Assembly (NCBI RefSeq): GCF_039655745.1
Contig: NZ_JBBYXI010000004.1
Span: 1 to 64,000, forward strand
DNA length: 64,000 nt
From: Hohaiivirga grylli
GTDB lineage: Bacteria; Pseudomonadota; Alphaproteobacteria; Rhizobiales; Beijerinckiaceae
Direction of reading: 5' to 3'
The position numbers and the translations under genes are program-made. Below are positions 50,930 to 61,300 of this stretch, piece by piece. Position 1 is the stretch's first letter. The number at the start of each line of letters is the position of its first letter. The notes under the pieces were generated by a model. It had not been told where the DNA came from. It saw only the letters and a program-made list of their open reading frames with translations, and did not search any database.

Positions 50930-52819
50930 ATGACCATCTCCAATCGTATTGCAGCAGGAAAACAGGAACCACCTGCCGAGCCTTTTAAAAGGGCTGTAGC
51001 TTCCTGTCTGCGCACGATGGCACAACAGCCTGATCTGGAGATTGGATATTCAGCAGAACGTGCGGCTGTTACAGGGCAGATTGTTCGTTTGCCAGAGCCC
51101 CCTCGGCAAATGAGTGCACAGGATGTGGCGGTTCTTCGAGGCTATGCTGACTCGCTGGCTTTACGCCTTGCCTGTCATGATACGGCGACACATCAGAAGC
51201 TGGCACCTGCTGATCCATTGGCCCGGGCGGTTTTTGATGCGGTTGAGCAGGCTCGTGTTGAGGCCCTTGGTACGCGTAGGCTCGCGGGAACGGCTGCCAA
51301 TCTGACGGCCATGTTGGAAGATAAATATACACTCAGGAGCAAACAGCAGCCTGTTTCAACGCAGGAAGAGGCCCCGATTGAAGATGCCTTGGCTCTTTTG
51401 GTCCGGGAGCGTCTGACGGGGCAAAAACCGCCTGAAGCCGCAAATCAGATTGTTGAGCTGTGGCGCTCTTCCTTGGAACAGCAGGTTGGACAGGTTCTGG
51501 ATGAGCTCGCCGGCACTGTTGAAAAGCAGAGTGATTATGGCCGTCTTGTCCGGGATATCCTGCATACCCTGAGTATTGGCGACGAACTTCTTGAAAATGA
51601 CACCCGAGATGACCCTGATGAAGATCAGGAAGGGGATGAGCAGGACGAAATTTCTGATGGTGACGAAGAAGATCCCAATGAAACAACGCGCGGCGATATA
51701 GAGACACAGGAAGAAGCCGAAAACGATACGGAAGAAGGCAGTTCTGAAAGTGATGATGCTCCTCTCGGTGAAACCGAGAACGAGATGGATGTCGACAGTG
51801 CGGAAAGCCCATCCGAGAGCTGGCGCCCACCAAGCCGTGCCAACGACGTTCAGAATATCAATTACCACGTCTTCACGACTGAGTTTGACGAAACCACAAC
51901 AGCTGAAGAGCTTTGTGATGCGGAAGAGCTGGAGCGGCTGCGTAGCTACCTCGATAAACAGCTCGCGCATCTGCAGGGTCTTGTCGGACGTCTGGCGAAC
52001 CGTTTGCAGCGCCGTCTTCTGGCACAGCAGAACCGGTCATGGGAGTTCGACCTTGAAGAAGGCATGCTTGACCCGGCCCGGTTGACACGTGTGGTCACGG
52101 ATCCGTTTCAGGCGCTTTCTTTCAAGCAGGAGCTCGATACCAATTTCCGTGATACGGTTGTGACGCTGTTGATCGATAACTCAGGCTCGATGCGTGGCCG
52201 GCCGATTACGGTTGCCGCAACCTGTGCTGATATTCTGGCGCGTACGCTTGAGCGTTGCGGTGTGAAGGTTGAGATTCTCGGATTTACAACCAAGACATGG
52301 AAGGGCGGGCACGCTCGTGAAAAATGGCTTGAAGCAGGTAAGCCATCAAATCCGGGCCGTCTGAATGACCTGCGCCATATCATATATAAGTCAGCCGATT
52401 CTCCATGGCGCCGTGCCCGAAAGAACCTCGGTCTGATGATGCGTGAAGGGTTGCTGAAAGAAAATATTGATGGCGAGGCTCTGGATTGGGCTCATCGCAG
52501 GTTATTGGCGCGTTCTGAGCAGAGACGTATTCTGATGGTTATTTCAGATGGTGCGCCGGTTGATGATTCAACACTTTCAGTCAATCCGGGCAATTATCTG
52601 GAAAAGCATCTGCGGGCGGTGATCGAAGATATTGAACTGCGCTCATCTGTTGAATTGACCGCAATCGGTATTGGTCATGATGTGACACGCTATTACCAGC
52701 GTGCCGTAACCATTGTGGATGCTGAAGAGCTTGGTGGTGTAATGATGGAAAAGCTCGCCGAGCTTTTCAGCGATACTCCCGCTGAACCCTCCCGGCGTGT
52801 GCGCAAACGCGGATATTGA
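50930..52819 (+). CDS. cobT: Aerobic cobaltochelatase, CobT subunit
   Basis: This 629-residue partner of CobS has an N-terminal helical region (about 1-215), a long acidic Asp/Glu/Ser stretch (about 218-300), and a C-terminal von Willebrand A domain with the MIDAS motif in LLIDNSGSMRGRPIT and DGAPVDD. It parallels the ChlD subunit of magnesium chelatase. It ends 5 bases from the convergent YhhQ gene. Length and domain order match CobT of other alphaproteobacteria. Confidence 0.94.
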   Translation: MTISNRIAAGKQEPPAEPFKRAVASCLRTMAQQPDLEIGYSAERAAVTGQIVRLPEPPRQMSAQDVAVLRGYADSLALRLACHDTATHQKLAPADPLARAVFDAVEQARVEALGTRRLAGTAANLTAMLEDKYTLRSKQQPVSTQEEAPIEDALALLVRERLTGQKPPEAANQIVELWRSSLEQQVGQVLDELAGTVEKQSDYGRLVRDILHTLSIGDELLENDTRDDPDEDQEGDEQDEISDGDEEDPNETTRGDIETQEEAENDTEEGSSESDDAPLGETENEMDVDSAESPSESWRPPSRANDVQNINYHVFTTEFDETTTAEELCDAEELERLRSYLDKQLAHLQGLVGRLANRLQRRLLAQQNRSWEFDLEEGMLDPARLTRVVTDPFQALSFKQELDTNFRDTVVTLLIDNSGSMRGRPITVAATCADILARTLERCGVKVEILGFTTKTWKGGHAREKWLEAGKPSNPGRLNDLRHIIYKSADSPWRRARKNLGLMMREGLLKENIDGEALDWAHRRLLARSEQRRILMVISDGAPVDDSTLSVNPGNYLEKHLRAVIEDIELRSSVELTAIGIGHDVTRYYQRAVTIVDAEELGGVMMEKLAELFSDTPAEPSRRVRKRGY

Positions 52820-52824
52820 TGCAA

Positions 52825-53475
52825 TCAGACTGAGCCGTTCTGAGGTCTCATTGGCTTGATGAATGTGATCAGTGCGCCGTATGGCAATATCGCAATAGCA
52901 GCCAGAATGACCTTCATCCCATAATCTGCAATTGCCAGCTGGGTCCATGGAAGAACCTGACACTGGTCAGCAATGCCTGCTGCCCCAAGTAAGCTGGAGA
53001 TGGTGGCATCGGTTCCAAATAACGGGCCGCAATAGAAGGCAAACGAGAAGAAGATTGCCGTATCCAGCGCTGATGCAACGAGAGAGGCAACAAAAGGCTG
53101 AAGCCACCAGGCTCTGCGGCGCATCTTCTGGAATACAAAGATATCAAGCAGCTGTGAGAACAGAAATGCTGAGCCGGAGGCAATGGCGATGCGTGGAGTT
53201 GCCAGTACGATGGAGATCAGTACAGCAGCAACGAAGCCTACATAAACAACACGACGTGCTCCGGCAGGGCCAAAGCGGCGGTTGGAGAGATCATTGACGA
53301 GAAAAGCAAATGGGTAGCTGATTGCGCCCCATGTCAGCCATTCACCAGCCCCAATGGCGTGAATTGGATACTGAACCAGAATATTTGAAGCCAGAACGAC
53401 AAGCGTCATGACAACCACTGCAAGCAGTAGCTCGCGGGTTGAAATAAAAGGCTTTGTTGTTCCTGTAGCTGTCAT
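52825..53475 (-). CDS. YhhQ/VUT family transporter (queuosine precursor type)
   Basis: This 216-residue protein has six hydrophobic helices. WGAISYPFAFLVNDLSNRRFGP is the conserved YhhQ family region, followed by FVASLVASALDTAIFFSFAF. E. coli YhhQ imports preQ0/preQ1 for queuosine synthesis. No preQ1 riboswitch is seen in the short leader: the only structure there is the rpmB terminator. It lies 78 bases after rpmB on the same strand and may be read partly through that terminator. Confidence 0.87.
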   Translation of the reverse strand: MTATGTTKPFISTRELLLAVVVMTLVVLASNILVQYPIHAIGAGEWLTWGAISYPFAFLVNDLSNRRFGPAGARRVVYVGFVAAVLISIVLATPRIAIASGSAFLFSQLLDIFVFQKMRRRAWWLQPFVASLVASALDTAIFFSFAFYCGPLFGTDATISSLLGAAGIADQCQVLPWTQLAIADYGMKVILAAIAILPYGALITFIKPMRPQNGSV

Positions 53476-53502
53476 TTCAATTTCCGGTTACCCATATAAA
53501 TG

Positions 53503-53525
53503 CAAAAGGGCGGCATCAGCCGCCC
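53503..53525 (-). terminator. Rho-independent terminator of rpmB
   Basis: On the minus strand GGGCGGC pairs with GCCGCCC around a 4-base loop and is followed by TTTT, 29 bases after the rpmB stop. Confidence 0.85.
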
Positions 53526-53553
53526 CATAGCATGATGTTACTGCTTTAGCCAA

Positions 53554-53844
53554 TTAGCTGGCAGCAGCCATCTTCTTTTCAATCTCGCGCTTAAGCTGGC
53601 GTGCACCCTGAGAAAGCTCACCATCGCGAGCCTTGATCAAGAAAGCATCCAGACCACCGCGGTGCTCAACACTGCGCAGCGAAGCTGCAGCAATGCGGAA
53701 GCGCACGGAGCGCTGAAGAGTTTCAGACTGAAGCGTGACGTTGCAGAGGTTCGGCAGGAACTTCCGCTTTGTCTTGCGGTTCGAGTGGCTTACAAGGTGG
53801 CCACTAAGAACGGCTTTGCCGGTCAATTCGCAACGGCGCGACAT
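53554..53844 (-). CDS. rpmB: Large ribosomal subunit protein L28
   Basis: This 96-residue basic protein begins MSRRCELTGKAVLSGHLVSHSNRKTKRKF-type (key parts: SRRCELTGK and NRKTKRKFLPN), the L28 signature. The C-terminal RISAASLRSVEH-like RIAAASLRSVEHRGGLDAFL is standard for alphaproteobacteria. It belongs to the 50S subunit. It is divergent from the DUF3108 gene, an arrangement common in Hyphomicrobiales, and has its own terminator. Confidence 0.95.
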   Translation of the reverse strand: MSRRCELTGKAVLSGHLVSHSNRKTKRKFLPNLCNVTLQSETLQRSVRFRIAAASLRSVEHRGGLDAFLIKARDGELSQGARQLKREIEKKMAAAS

Positions 53845-54081
53845 GATCTACATCCTGTTTTCTACGAAGTCCCGCCATACATGAAAAGCCTTCAATCTAT
53901 TGAAAGCGTGCAAATGGGGAGACTGCTAAAGTCTTTGAAGTCCGCTGGCTATAGGAAATATTCAGGTCCTAGTCAACAAATATCGCATAAAAACTCTCTG
54001 AATCTTCGTAAAAAAGACTCTTGCTGCTCGTAAAGTGGAAAAGTCGGTACTATCTTTAAGGGAATCACGAGAGGACCATTT

Positions 54082-54900
54082 GTGAAACAACCCATTAAAT
54101 GGACAAGCATTTTGGCTTTAGGAGCATCTCTGGCTGCGGTCGGAGGAGCTCAGGCTGCCTCATTCAAGGTTCGATATGGCGCAAGCATTATGGGGCTGCC
54201 TGTGGGGCAACTGGATGTCTCAAGTGCCATTCATGGTTCATCCTATGAAATACAGGCCACGGGAAAACTGGTTGGTCTTGTCGGTTTGTTCGCCAGCGGT
54301 AAAGGCGGAGCAGTGGCAAATGGGTCTTTACGTTCGATTATAGGGCAAAAGAATACTCTTAATCCCGTTGCCAATTCTATTTTTCAGGCATCGGTTCGAT
54401 TAGGTAAAAGCCAGAAAGTTGTCAGGATTGATACGCGTAATGGCAATGTCACCACATTAAGTATGGAACCGCCCATGGATGATAAGCCGGGTAGGGTTCA
54501 GCTGTTAACGCAACATAAGAGGGCTGTTCTTGATCCTCTGAGTGCCACCTTGATGCCAATGCGAGGTAATGAACTTTCAGAAAAAGACTGTAATCGTACA
54601 ATTCCGGTTTTTGATGGTGGTTCAAGACTTGATATTGTCATGAGCTACGCGGGTATGCGTCAGGCTGATATTGGAGGATATAAGGGGCAGGTTCTGGTCT
54701 GTAATGTCCGTTATGTCCCGCTTGCAGGGCATCGCCCGGCCAGACGGATTATTCGTTACATGATGCATAATAAAGATATGTCTGTCTGGCTCGCCCCAAT
54801 ACAGGGAACGGGCTACATGCTGCCTCTGCGTGTTTCTGTCAGAACCGCTGCCGGTATGGCTACACTGCAGGCAGAACAGTGGAACGTTACTTCTGAGTAA
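54082..54900 (+). CDS. DUF3108 exported protein
   Basis: This 272-residue protein has a signal peptide (about 1-25, ending AQAA) followed by VRYGASIMGLPVGQLDVSSAIHG, the DUF3108 start. RADGGSRLDIVMSY-like VFDGGSRLDIVMSYAG and the C-terminal repeats of beta-strands are family features. The function is unknown; members are predicted periplasmic beta-proteins. The GTG at 54082 follows GAGAGGA at 7 bases. It is divergent from rpmB, as in relatives. A bidirectional terminator follows. Confidence 0.85.
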   Translation: MKQPIKWTSILALGASLAAVGGAQAASFKVRYGASIMGLPVGQLDVSSAIHGSSYEIQATGKLVGLVGLFASGKGGAVANGSLRSIIGQKNTLNPVANSIFQASVRLGKSQKVVRIDTRNGNVTTLSMEPPMDDKPGRVQLLTQHKRAVLDPLSATLMPMRGNELSEKDCNRTIPVFDGGSRLDIVMSYAGMRQADIGGYKGQVLVCNVRYVPLAGHRPARRIIRYMMHNKDMSVWLAPIQGTGYMLPLRVSVRTAAGMATLQAEQWNVTSE

Positions 54901-54927
54901 ATGAGAATTCAGCGTTACATATAAAAA

Positions 54928-54961
54928 CAGCCCCTGTCAGGATATACCCTGACAGGGGCTG
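54928..54961. terminator. Bidirectional terminator between DUF3108 gene and autotransporter
   Basis: A perfect 14-bp stem (CAGCCCCTGTCAGG with its complement) closes on a 6-base loop. It lies between the two convergent genes, with an A-rich run (54922-54927) that becomes a T-tract on the minus strand. Confidence 0.85.
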
Positions 54962-54980
54962 AATAATCTCATAAATGATG

Positions 54981-57900
54981 TCAGAACTTGGCTCTGAAGC
55001 CGATTGTTCCATTAAGAGCGTAGCTGCTTCCAAAGTCAGAGAAGGAAGTGCGGGCGTCTACTTCGCCGTAAAGGGAGTAGGCGTCATCATTCCAGTTGTA
55101 CGACACACCGGCTCCGATGCCACCCCAGAAGCGATCTGAACGATTCCGGAAATTGACATTGGTAACCGAGACCTCTGTTCCATCAAGGAATTCATAATAG
55201 AGGTTGGCAATGCCGTATGTTTTCAGACGTCGCAGGTCACCCTGTTCTGATCTCCATTCATTCTCGCGGCTGAAGGCCACACCAAGACGTGCTGTGAGAG
55301 AGTCGCTGTCTTTCTGACGGACAACGGCACCATAAGCATCCTGGAATTTTTTAAAGTCGACAGCGTTATAAGAGAGCTGAATCTGTGGCGTCATAGTCCA
55401 CTCTTCATTCAGCTTAATCTTTCTGCCTGCTTCAATGCTCAGTGCATAGCCGGTACCCTTGTTGCCGCTGACCTCTTTGCGTCCCAGAGTATCAGAGGTG
55501 ATATCTGTGTCATACCACATGACCTGCGCAACACCGTCCACATAGACATCGTTGTTGCCATACCAGGTCAGTGTACCGCCCAGACCATATCCGTCTGATT
55601 TTATCTTGCCGGAACCGAAACGAGAGCGGATATCAGAATTGGCATGGACATACTGGAAGTAGACACCGCCAATCAACTTGCCTTTCTCATTTTCAGCAGC
55701 AAGGAAATCAAGACCAATCTGAGCCCGGAGCATATCCAGATCATAGTGAGCCTGAGAGGTAGACTTTGCCGGGTTGATATGGCTGGTTGAGCCTTCAAGG
55801 CGTATCCAGAGGCCACGGTCTTCTACAACATTCCCTGCCTGTTGTGATGTTGCGGTGCCAGGCTTGTTGACGGACCACATGCGGTTACCAACACGCTGTT
55901 CCAAAGTACCAAGACGGTTCATTGCCAGCAGCACCTGAGGATAGACCTCATAGATTGGTACGCCTGGCTGATAAACTGGCGTTGGTTTGGTTGGTGGGAC
56001 AACAGATGGCCCTCCGGTATCAGGAAGCTTCGGGTCCGGATCTGGTGTTGGATCTGGATCAGTTGGTGGAGGATCGACCGGATCCGGCACATCGAAGACA
56101 GAGCGCAGGTACCAGTTACCATCTGACGTATTGGTAACACCATTATGGTTAAGTGAGTAGACATAGGCGCCACCAACCACAACCGGCGTTCCCTGATAGG
56201 TGTAATCACTCCGGAGAGCAAAGGCATCAGAAGGAGATGCGCCATCAATTTCAATGATCTTGATACCGTCGCCTGTTGTCAGGGCTCCAAGGCCGCCTCT
56301 GTTGTTGATGACGACGTTTGTCATACCGGCGACATCGCCTGTGATGTACAGAAGGTCGGTTAGAGAGCTGTCATCACCCAATACGGTATCAAGCATCAGT
56401 GTGCCATTCATACCGGTGTAGTTGCCTCTGATTGTCCATTTGTCACCAGCAACCGAATTACCGTCCAGCCGCATTGTGCCCGCATTGAAAACACTCGCTG
56501 CGATGGTCTGGGTAGCAGGAGAAATATCTGAATTGGTGACAGTCGATGTTGCATCAATATTCAGAACGTTCTCAACGGCCGGATTACTCATCCGGAAGAA
56601 CAGAGCAGAGCTTGTCAGTGTCAGGGTACTGCCGTTGACAATGTTCATTTCCGTCCAGTTGACCAGATTGACACCTTTGCTCAGGTCGTCGAGCGTCATG
56701 GACATGTAACCTGACAAGTTATAGTTGTCGATTGTCAGCGACGCTGTGGCATTTGCATCCAGACCATTCGCGCCACCGTCCAGCCGTACCAGTTCGGAAA
56801 TATCGGCTGTGCCTGTGATCAGGGCTGTATTATGACCGGTATCGACATTTGCAAAGCCCATGAAGACCGCACCGGCAATCTTACCGCCGGAAATCTCAAA
56901 GTGGTCATTGCCGGAGCCCATATAGAAACCATTGGTTGTGGTTGCTGAGCCGCCTGTTATGACAAATTTATCATTGCCGGTGCCGGCATCAAGAGAGCCA
57001 ATGAACTGCCCTGATTCAATGTAAAGGGAATCATCTCCAGCGCCAGTCTCGATCCAGCCTTCAACATAAGCATTGCCCTGAATACGGACCTCATCACTTC
57101 GTGAATTTCCGTAAACTACGGTATTGTCACTGTTATGGGTGCTGTATATCTGGCCTTTGATAAGGACAAGCGAATCGGCGGCTGAGATTATAGTGACAGC
57201 ACGGCCGGTATCAATAGTGGCATCAGCGCCAATATTTACGATAATGGGCTTATCTGCATAAGTTGCTCTCAGCTGATCAGCCGTAACGGTGCTTTCTCCA
57301 AGACTGGTTGTAGAAACGTTGCTGGCCCAGATAGCCTGAGACCACTCACCACCCTTGATAACAGTTGCCCCGGTTGATGTGAGAACCCCTGAAAGGTTGC
57401 CTGCTTTCGCTCTTGTTACCGTGCCCATGTCAATGGTCAGGGTACTGAAGTTGAGCGTGCCGTTCGGATTCATGAGAATGCTGGTCTGATCGCTCGCGTT
57501 AGAACCATCAATCTGCGTATGTCCTGCAACATTCAGGACACTTCCGTTCTGGACGAGTATGTAGTTAATGCTGCCAGCTGGAGTACCGTTGGACTTAGCT
57601 GTGACATTGAAAGTCAGGTTTCCATCCACATTGAATGTTGTACTGCTGAGCTGCAGAAAAGGATTTGTTGATGTCGACGTTGCCGTGACATCCATATTGC
57701 CTTTCACATCAATTGTACTGTTCAATGATTGAAGCCAGTAGGAATTACCTATTGCTGAGCTCGCAACAAAATCCACATTCTGGTTGAATGTTATTTTGGA
57801 TGAATCCGCATTGAGTGCGACAGAACCAGTCGAAATATTGACGCTGTTCTGAAATGTCAGATCTGCACCACCAGTCGCTGTCGCTGTATTTGTTGAAGTT

Positions 57901-58046
57901 GAAGACGAAACGCAGGTTGTTGCTGTACATGTATCTGCCAATACTGCTGAAGGTATTAAAAGAGATAGTACTGCTGTTCCGGCTAACAATGTTGACTTAT
58001 AAGTTTGTACTGTACGCAAAGAGCGCTTCTTGATATATCTGCCCAT
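54981..58046 (-). CDS. Autotransporter (type Va) with RTX-like repeats in the passenger
   Basis: This 1021-residue surface protein has an extended signal peptide (MGRYIKKRSLRTVQTYKS then a hydrophobic core, cut near VLADT). The passenger, about 40-650, is beta-helical, Ser/Thr/Asn-rich. Near 333, 353 and 377 it has GAGDDS, GTGNDK and GSGNDH, like the calcium-binding GGxGxD repeats of RTX proteins. A Pro/Asp linker (about 660-700) leads to the C-terminal barrel (about 735-1021) that ends in GFRAKF with the required aromatic. The ATG at 58046 follows GGGG; a GTG at 58058 is in frame. A role in adhesion is inferred. Confidence 0.88.
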   Translation of the reverse strand: MGRYIKKRSLRTVQTYKSTLLAGTAVLSLLIPSAVLADTCTATTCVSSSTSTNTATATGGADLTFQNSVNISTGSVALNADSSKITFNQNVDFVASSAIGNSYWLQSLNSTIDVKGNMDVTATSTSTNPFLQLSSTTFNVDGNLTFNVTAKSNGTPAGSINYILVQNGSVLNVAGHTQIDGSNASDQTSILMNPNGTLNFSTLTIDMGTVTRAKAGNLSGVLTSTGATVIKGGEWSQAIWASNVSTTSLGESTVTADQLRATYADKPIIVNIGADATIDTGRAVTIISAADSLVLIKGQIYSTHNSDNTVVYGNSRSDEVRIQGNAYVEGWIETGAGDDSLYIESGQFIGSLDAGTGNDKFVITGGSATTTNGFYMGSGNDHFEISGGKIAGAVFMGFANVDTGHNTALITGTADISELVRLDGGANGLDANATASLTIDNYNLSGYMSMTLDDLSKGVNLVNWTEMNIVNGSTLTLTSSALFFRMSNPAVENVLNIDATSTVTNSDISPATQTIAASVFNAGTMRLDGNSVAGDKWTIRGNYTGMNGTLMLDTVLGDDSSLTDLLYITGDVAGMTNVVINNRGGLGALTTGDGIKIIEIDGASPSDAFALRSDYTYQGTPVVVGGAYVYSLNHNGVTNTSDGNWYLRSVFDVPDPVDPPPTDPDPTPDPDPKLPDTGGPSVVPPTKPTPVYQPGVPIYEVYPQVLLAMNRLGTLEQRVGNRMWSVNKPGTATSQQAGNVVEDRGLWIRLEGSTSHINPAKSTSQAHYDLDMLRAQIGLDFLAAENEKGKLIGGVYFQYVHANSDIRSRFGSGKIKSDGYGLGGTLTWYGNNDVYVDGVAQVMWYDTDITSDTLGRKEVSGNKGTGYALSIEAGRKIKLNEEWTMTPQIQLSYNAVDFKKFQDAYGAVVRQKDSDSLTARLGVAFSRENEWRSEQGDLRRLKTYGIANLYYEFLDGTEVSVTNVNFRNRSDRFWGGIGAGVSYNWNDDAYSLYGEVDARTSFSDFGSSYALNGTIGFRAKF

Positions 58047-58350
58047 AGGATACCCCACTAAATATTAGAACTTTATGTTAAAAATTATTTGGATGATTTT
58101 TTTTTATTAAAATATATTTTATTTTTAAATATATCAATATTTTTTTCTTTTATATTATCTGATTATATAATTTAATTTTTTTTGTGATATGCTTTTTTCG
58201 ATATGGATAGAATTTAGTTTCTTAAAGCAACTATTTTTATAAGTTTTTGTATATACTTAAATTTTCATAATATTAGAGAAGACTTTTTTCCTTGACCAAA
58301 TAATCTATTTCTGATGTCTGTTTGTCTGATTTAAAATTTGGATATTGCTG
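58047..58350. other. AT-rich intergenic region between autotransporter and helicase
   Basis: About 300 bases of very AT-rich DNA lie between two divergent genes. It should hold both promoters. Poly-T and poly-A runs are present, but no repeat, RNA or palindrome stands out. Confidence 0.4.
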
Positions 58351-61300
58351 GTGAAGCATCTTTTCCCTCCTGAATATATTGAGAAACTAAAAAAGAACGC
58401 TTTAGGGAATGAAAAGGGGCCTAGGCGTGGAAGACCCGTACCTGCAACAGAGCGTATTAAGGCTTCACAGAGTGGGGCAGCTGTTAATGTTGTACGCTCA
58501 TTGCCGTCAGCTCTTAGGGGGCAGAATGTAACGGCTGTTCTGGGACCAACCAATACAGGTAAAACCCACCTCGCCATTGAACGGATGCTGGCCCGTGGTA
58601 GCGGAATGATCGGGCTGCCTTTGCGCCTGCTGGCCCGTGAAGTTTATCAGCGGGTTGTTGAGAAGGTTGGTGAACATAATGTTGCACTGATCACTGGTGA
58701 AGAAAAAATAAAGCCAGACCGACCGCGCTATTGGGTGTCGACGGTTGAAGCGATGCCGCGTGACCTTAAACTCGCTTTTGTCGCGATTGATGAAATTCAG
58801 TTAGCCTCAGATTTTGATCGTGGTCATGTTTTCACAGACAGGATTCTGAACCAGCGTGGAGCAGAGGAAACTCTTCTGATTGGTTCTGAAACCATGCGGC
58901 CGATTCTGGAAAAGCTCATTCCGGGCATCCAGATTACCACGCGGCCAAGATTATCCACACTTAGCTTTACGGGTGAAAAGAAGATTTCCCGCTTGCCGAG
59001 AAGGTCGGCCATTGTCGCTTTTTCAGTTGAAGAAGTTTACACGATTGCTGAGCTGATCCGCCGCCAGAGAGGTGGTGCGGCTGTGGTGCTTGGTGCTCTT
59101 TCTCCGCGTACAAGAAATGCTCAGGTCGAGCTCTATCAATCGGGAGAAGTCGATTATCTCGTTGCAACCGATGCAATCGGGATGGGGTTGAATCTCGACA
59201 TTGAGCATGTGGCTTTTGCTGCAGACCGTAAATTTGATGGGTTTAAGTTTCGCAAGCTTTTTCCGGCTGAACTGGCTCAGATTGCAGGGCGCGCTGGACG
59301 ATATATGCGTGATGGAACCTTCGGAACAGCAGGCCGTTGCCCGCCTTTTGAGCCTGAAATTGTTGAAGCGCTGGAAAGCCATAAATTTGATCCGGTTCAG
59401 ATATTGCAATGGCGTAATCCTGATCTGGATTTCTCCAGTCTGGTCAACCTGCGTGCCTCCCTCGGCCGTTCACCGAATGAGCGCGGGCTCGTCCTTGCAC
59501 CTGATAATGAAGATGTGATCGCACTGGAAAATGTTTTTCAGGAAAATGATATCCGTCAGATGGCCTCAACACCTGCTGCTGTCAAAAGACTGTGGGAAAT
59601 ATGTCAGGTTCCGGATTACAGAAAAGTGTCTTCACAAGGGCATGCAGACCTAATCGGAACCCTTTATCGCTTCATTATGGATGAAGAGTTTGTGCCTGAA
59701 GAGTGGTTTTCTCGTCAATTGGCCTTGGTTGATCGGACAGATGGCGATATAGATACCCTGTCGAACCGTATTGCACAGGTAAGGACATGGAGCTTCGTCG
59801 CCAATAGGCCGGACTGGTTAAAGGATCCGGAACATTGGCAGAGCGTCGCCCGTCTGGTAGAGGACAATTTATCGGATGCCTTGCATGAGAGGCTTGCTCA
59901 ACGTTTTGTCGACAGACGAACAAGCTTTCTTATGCGACGCCTTAGAGAGAACACAATGCTCGAAGCGCAAATATCAACTGCTGGTGAAGTGACCGTTGAA
60001 GGTCAACACGTTGGTCATATTCATGGTTTTCAGTTCGTGCCGGAATCACTGGCCGATACGGTTGAAGCCAAAACATTGCGAAATGCTGCTGAAAAAGCTT
60101 TAGCAAGCGAGATTGAGGCCAGAGCTGAACGCTTTTCGGCTGCAGCAGATGCCTCATTGGTTATTGCTAATGATGGCACTATTCGCTGGACTGGTGAGCC
60201 GGTTGCCAAGCTGGAAGCTGGTGAAAAACTTTATGAACCGCATGTTCGTATCATTGCAGATGATCAGCTTTCCGGCCCGGCCCGTGAGAAGATTGAAATT
60301 CGCCTGCGCGCATGGCTGAAGGCTTACATCGTTCGTCTGCTTGGCCCTGCTATGCAGCTTGAAGACGCAGCAGAGCTGACAGGGATTGCCAAGGGAATTG
60401 GTTTCCAGCTTTCAGAAACACTTGGTGTTCTTGAGCGCAGTAAAGTTCTGCAGGATGTTCGCAGTCTTGATCAGGATGCCCGTGGTATTCTGCGTAAGCT
60501 TGGTGTCCGCTTTGGTGCCTATCATATTTATCTGCCTGCTCTTCTGAAGCCGGCTCCCAGAACACTGGCAACCCAGCTATGGGCTCTCAAGAACGGCGGC
60601 CTTGACCAGAAGGGTATTGACGAGATTGCACTTCTTGCAAGCTCTGGCCGGACATCTATTCCTATGGATCCGGAAATTGCTGTAGGTCTCTACCTTTCAG
60701 CAGGCTTCCGCATTTGTGGGACGAGAGCTGTTCGTGTTGATATTCTCGAACGTCTTGCTGATCTTATTCGTCCGGCGATTGCCTACCGTCCGGGTGTAAC
60801 ACCCGGTGAGCCACCGGCTGGTGCAGCTGATGGCAATGGCTTCGTTGTCACCGTTGCCATGACATCACTTGTTGGCTGCGCTGGTGAAGAATTCTCGTCA
60901 ATTCTGAAATCCCTTGGATATACGTCCGAAACCCGTGAAGGGGCAGCGATTACAGTTGCGCTCATTCCGTCGGCTCCAATTCCGGGTGTAATAGTTCAGG
61001 CTGCTGATGCGGCTAAGGAAGAACCTGTTGCTACAGATGAAGCTCCTGTTGAACAGGCGGTTGCTGAAGATACGCCTGTTGTTGCAGAGCAGACAGAAGC
61101 AACGGCTTCCGAGGCTGCAGATGCTTCCGCTGAAGTTCCGGCTGAGCCTGCTACGATTGAAATCTGGCATCAGCAACGCTTTAATGATGGTCAGCAGCGT
61201 CAGGGCCAGCGGCAGAACAATCAGCGCCGCGGTCAGCGTAGTGATCAGAACCGTGGTGAACGCCGTGAGGGTGAAGGACAGAAGTTCTCCCGCCCCGACC

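Noticed and set aside
53476..53553. preQ1 riboswitch ahead of the YhhQ gene
   Set aside because: The leader is very short and its only fold is the rpmB terminator; no preQ1 core is visible.
56010..56050. LPDTG in the autotransporter linker, like a sortase signal
   Set aside because: It lies in a Pro/Asp linker of a Gram-negative protein with no hydrophobic tail after it; chance match.
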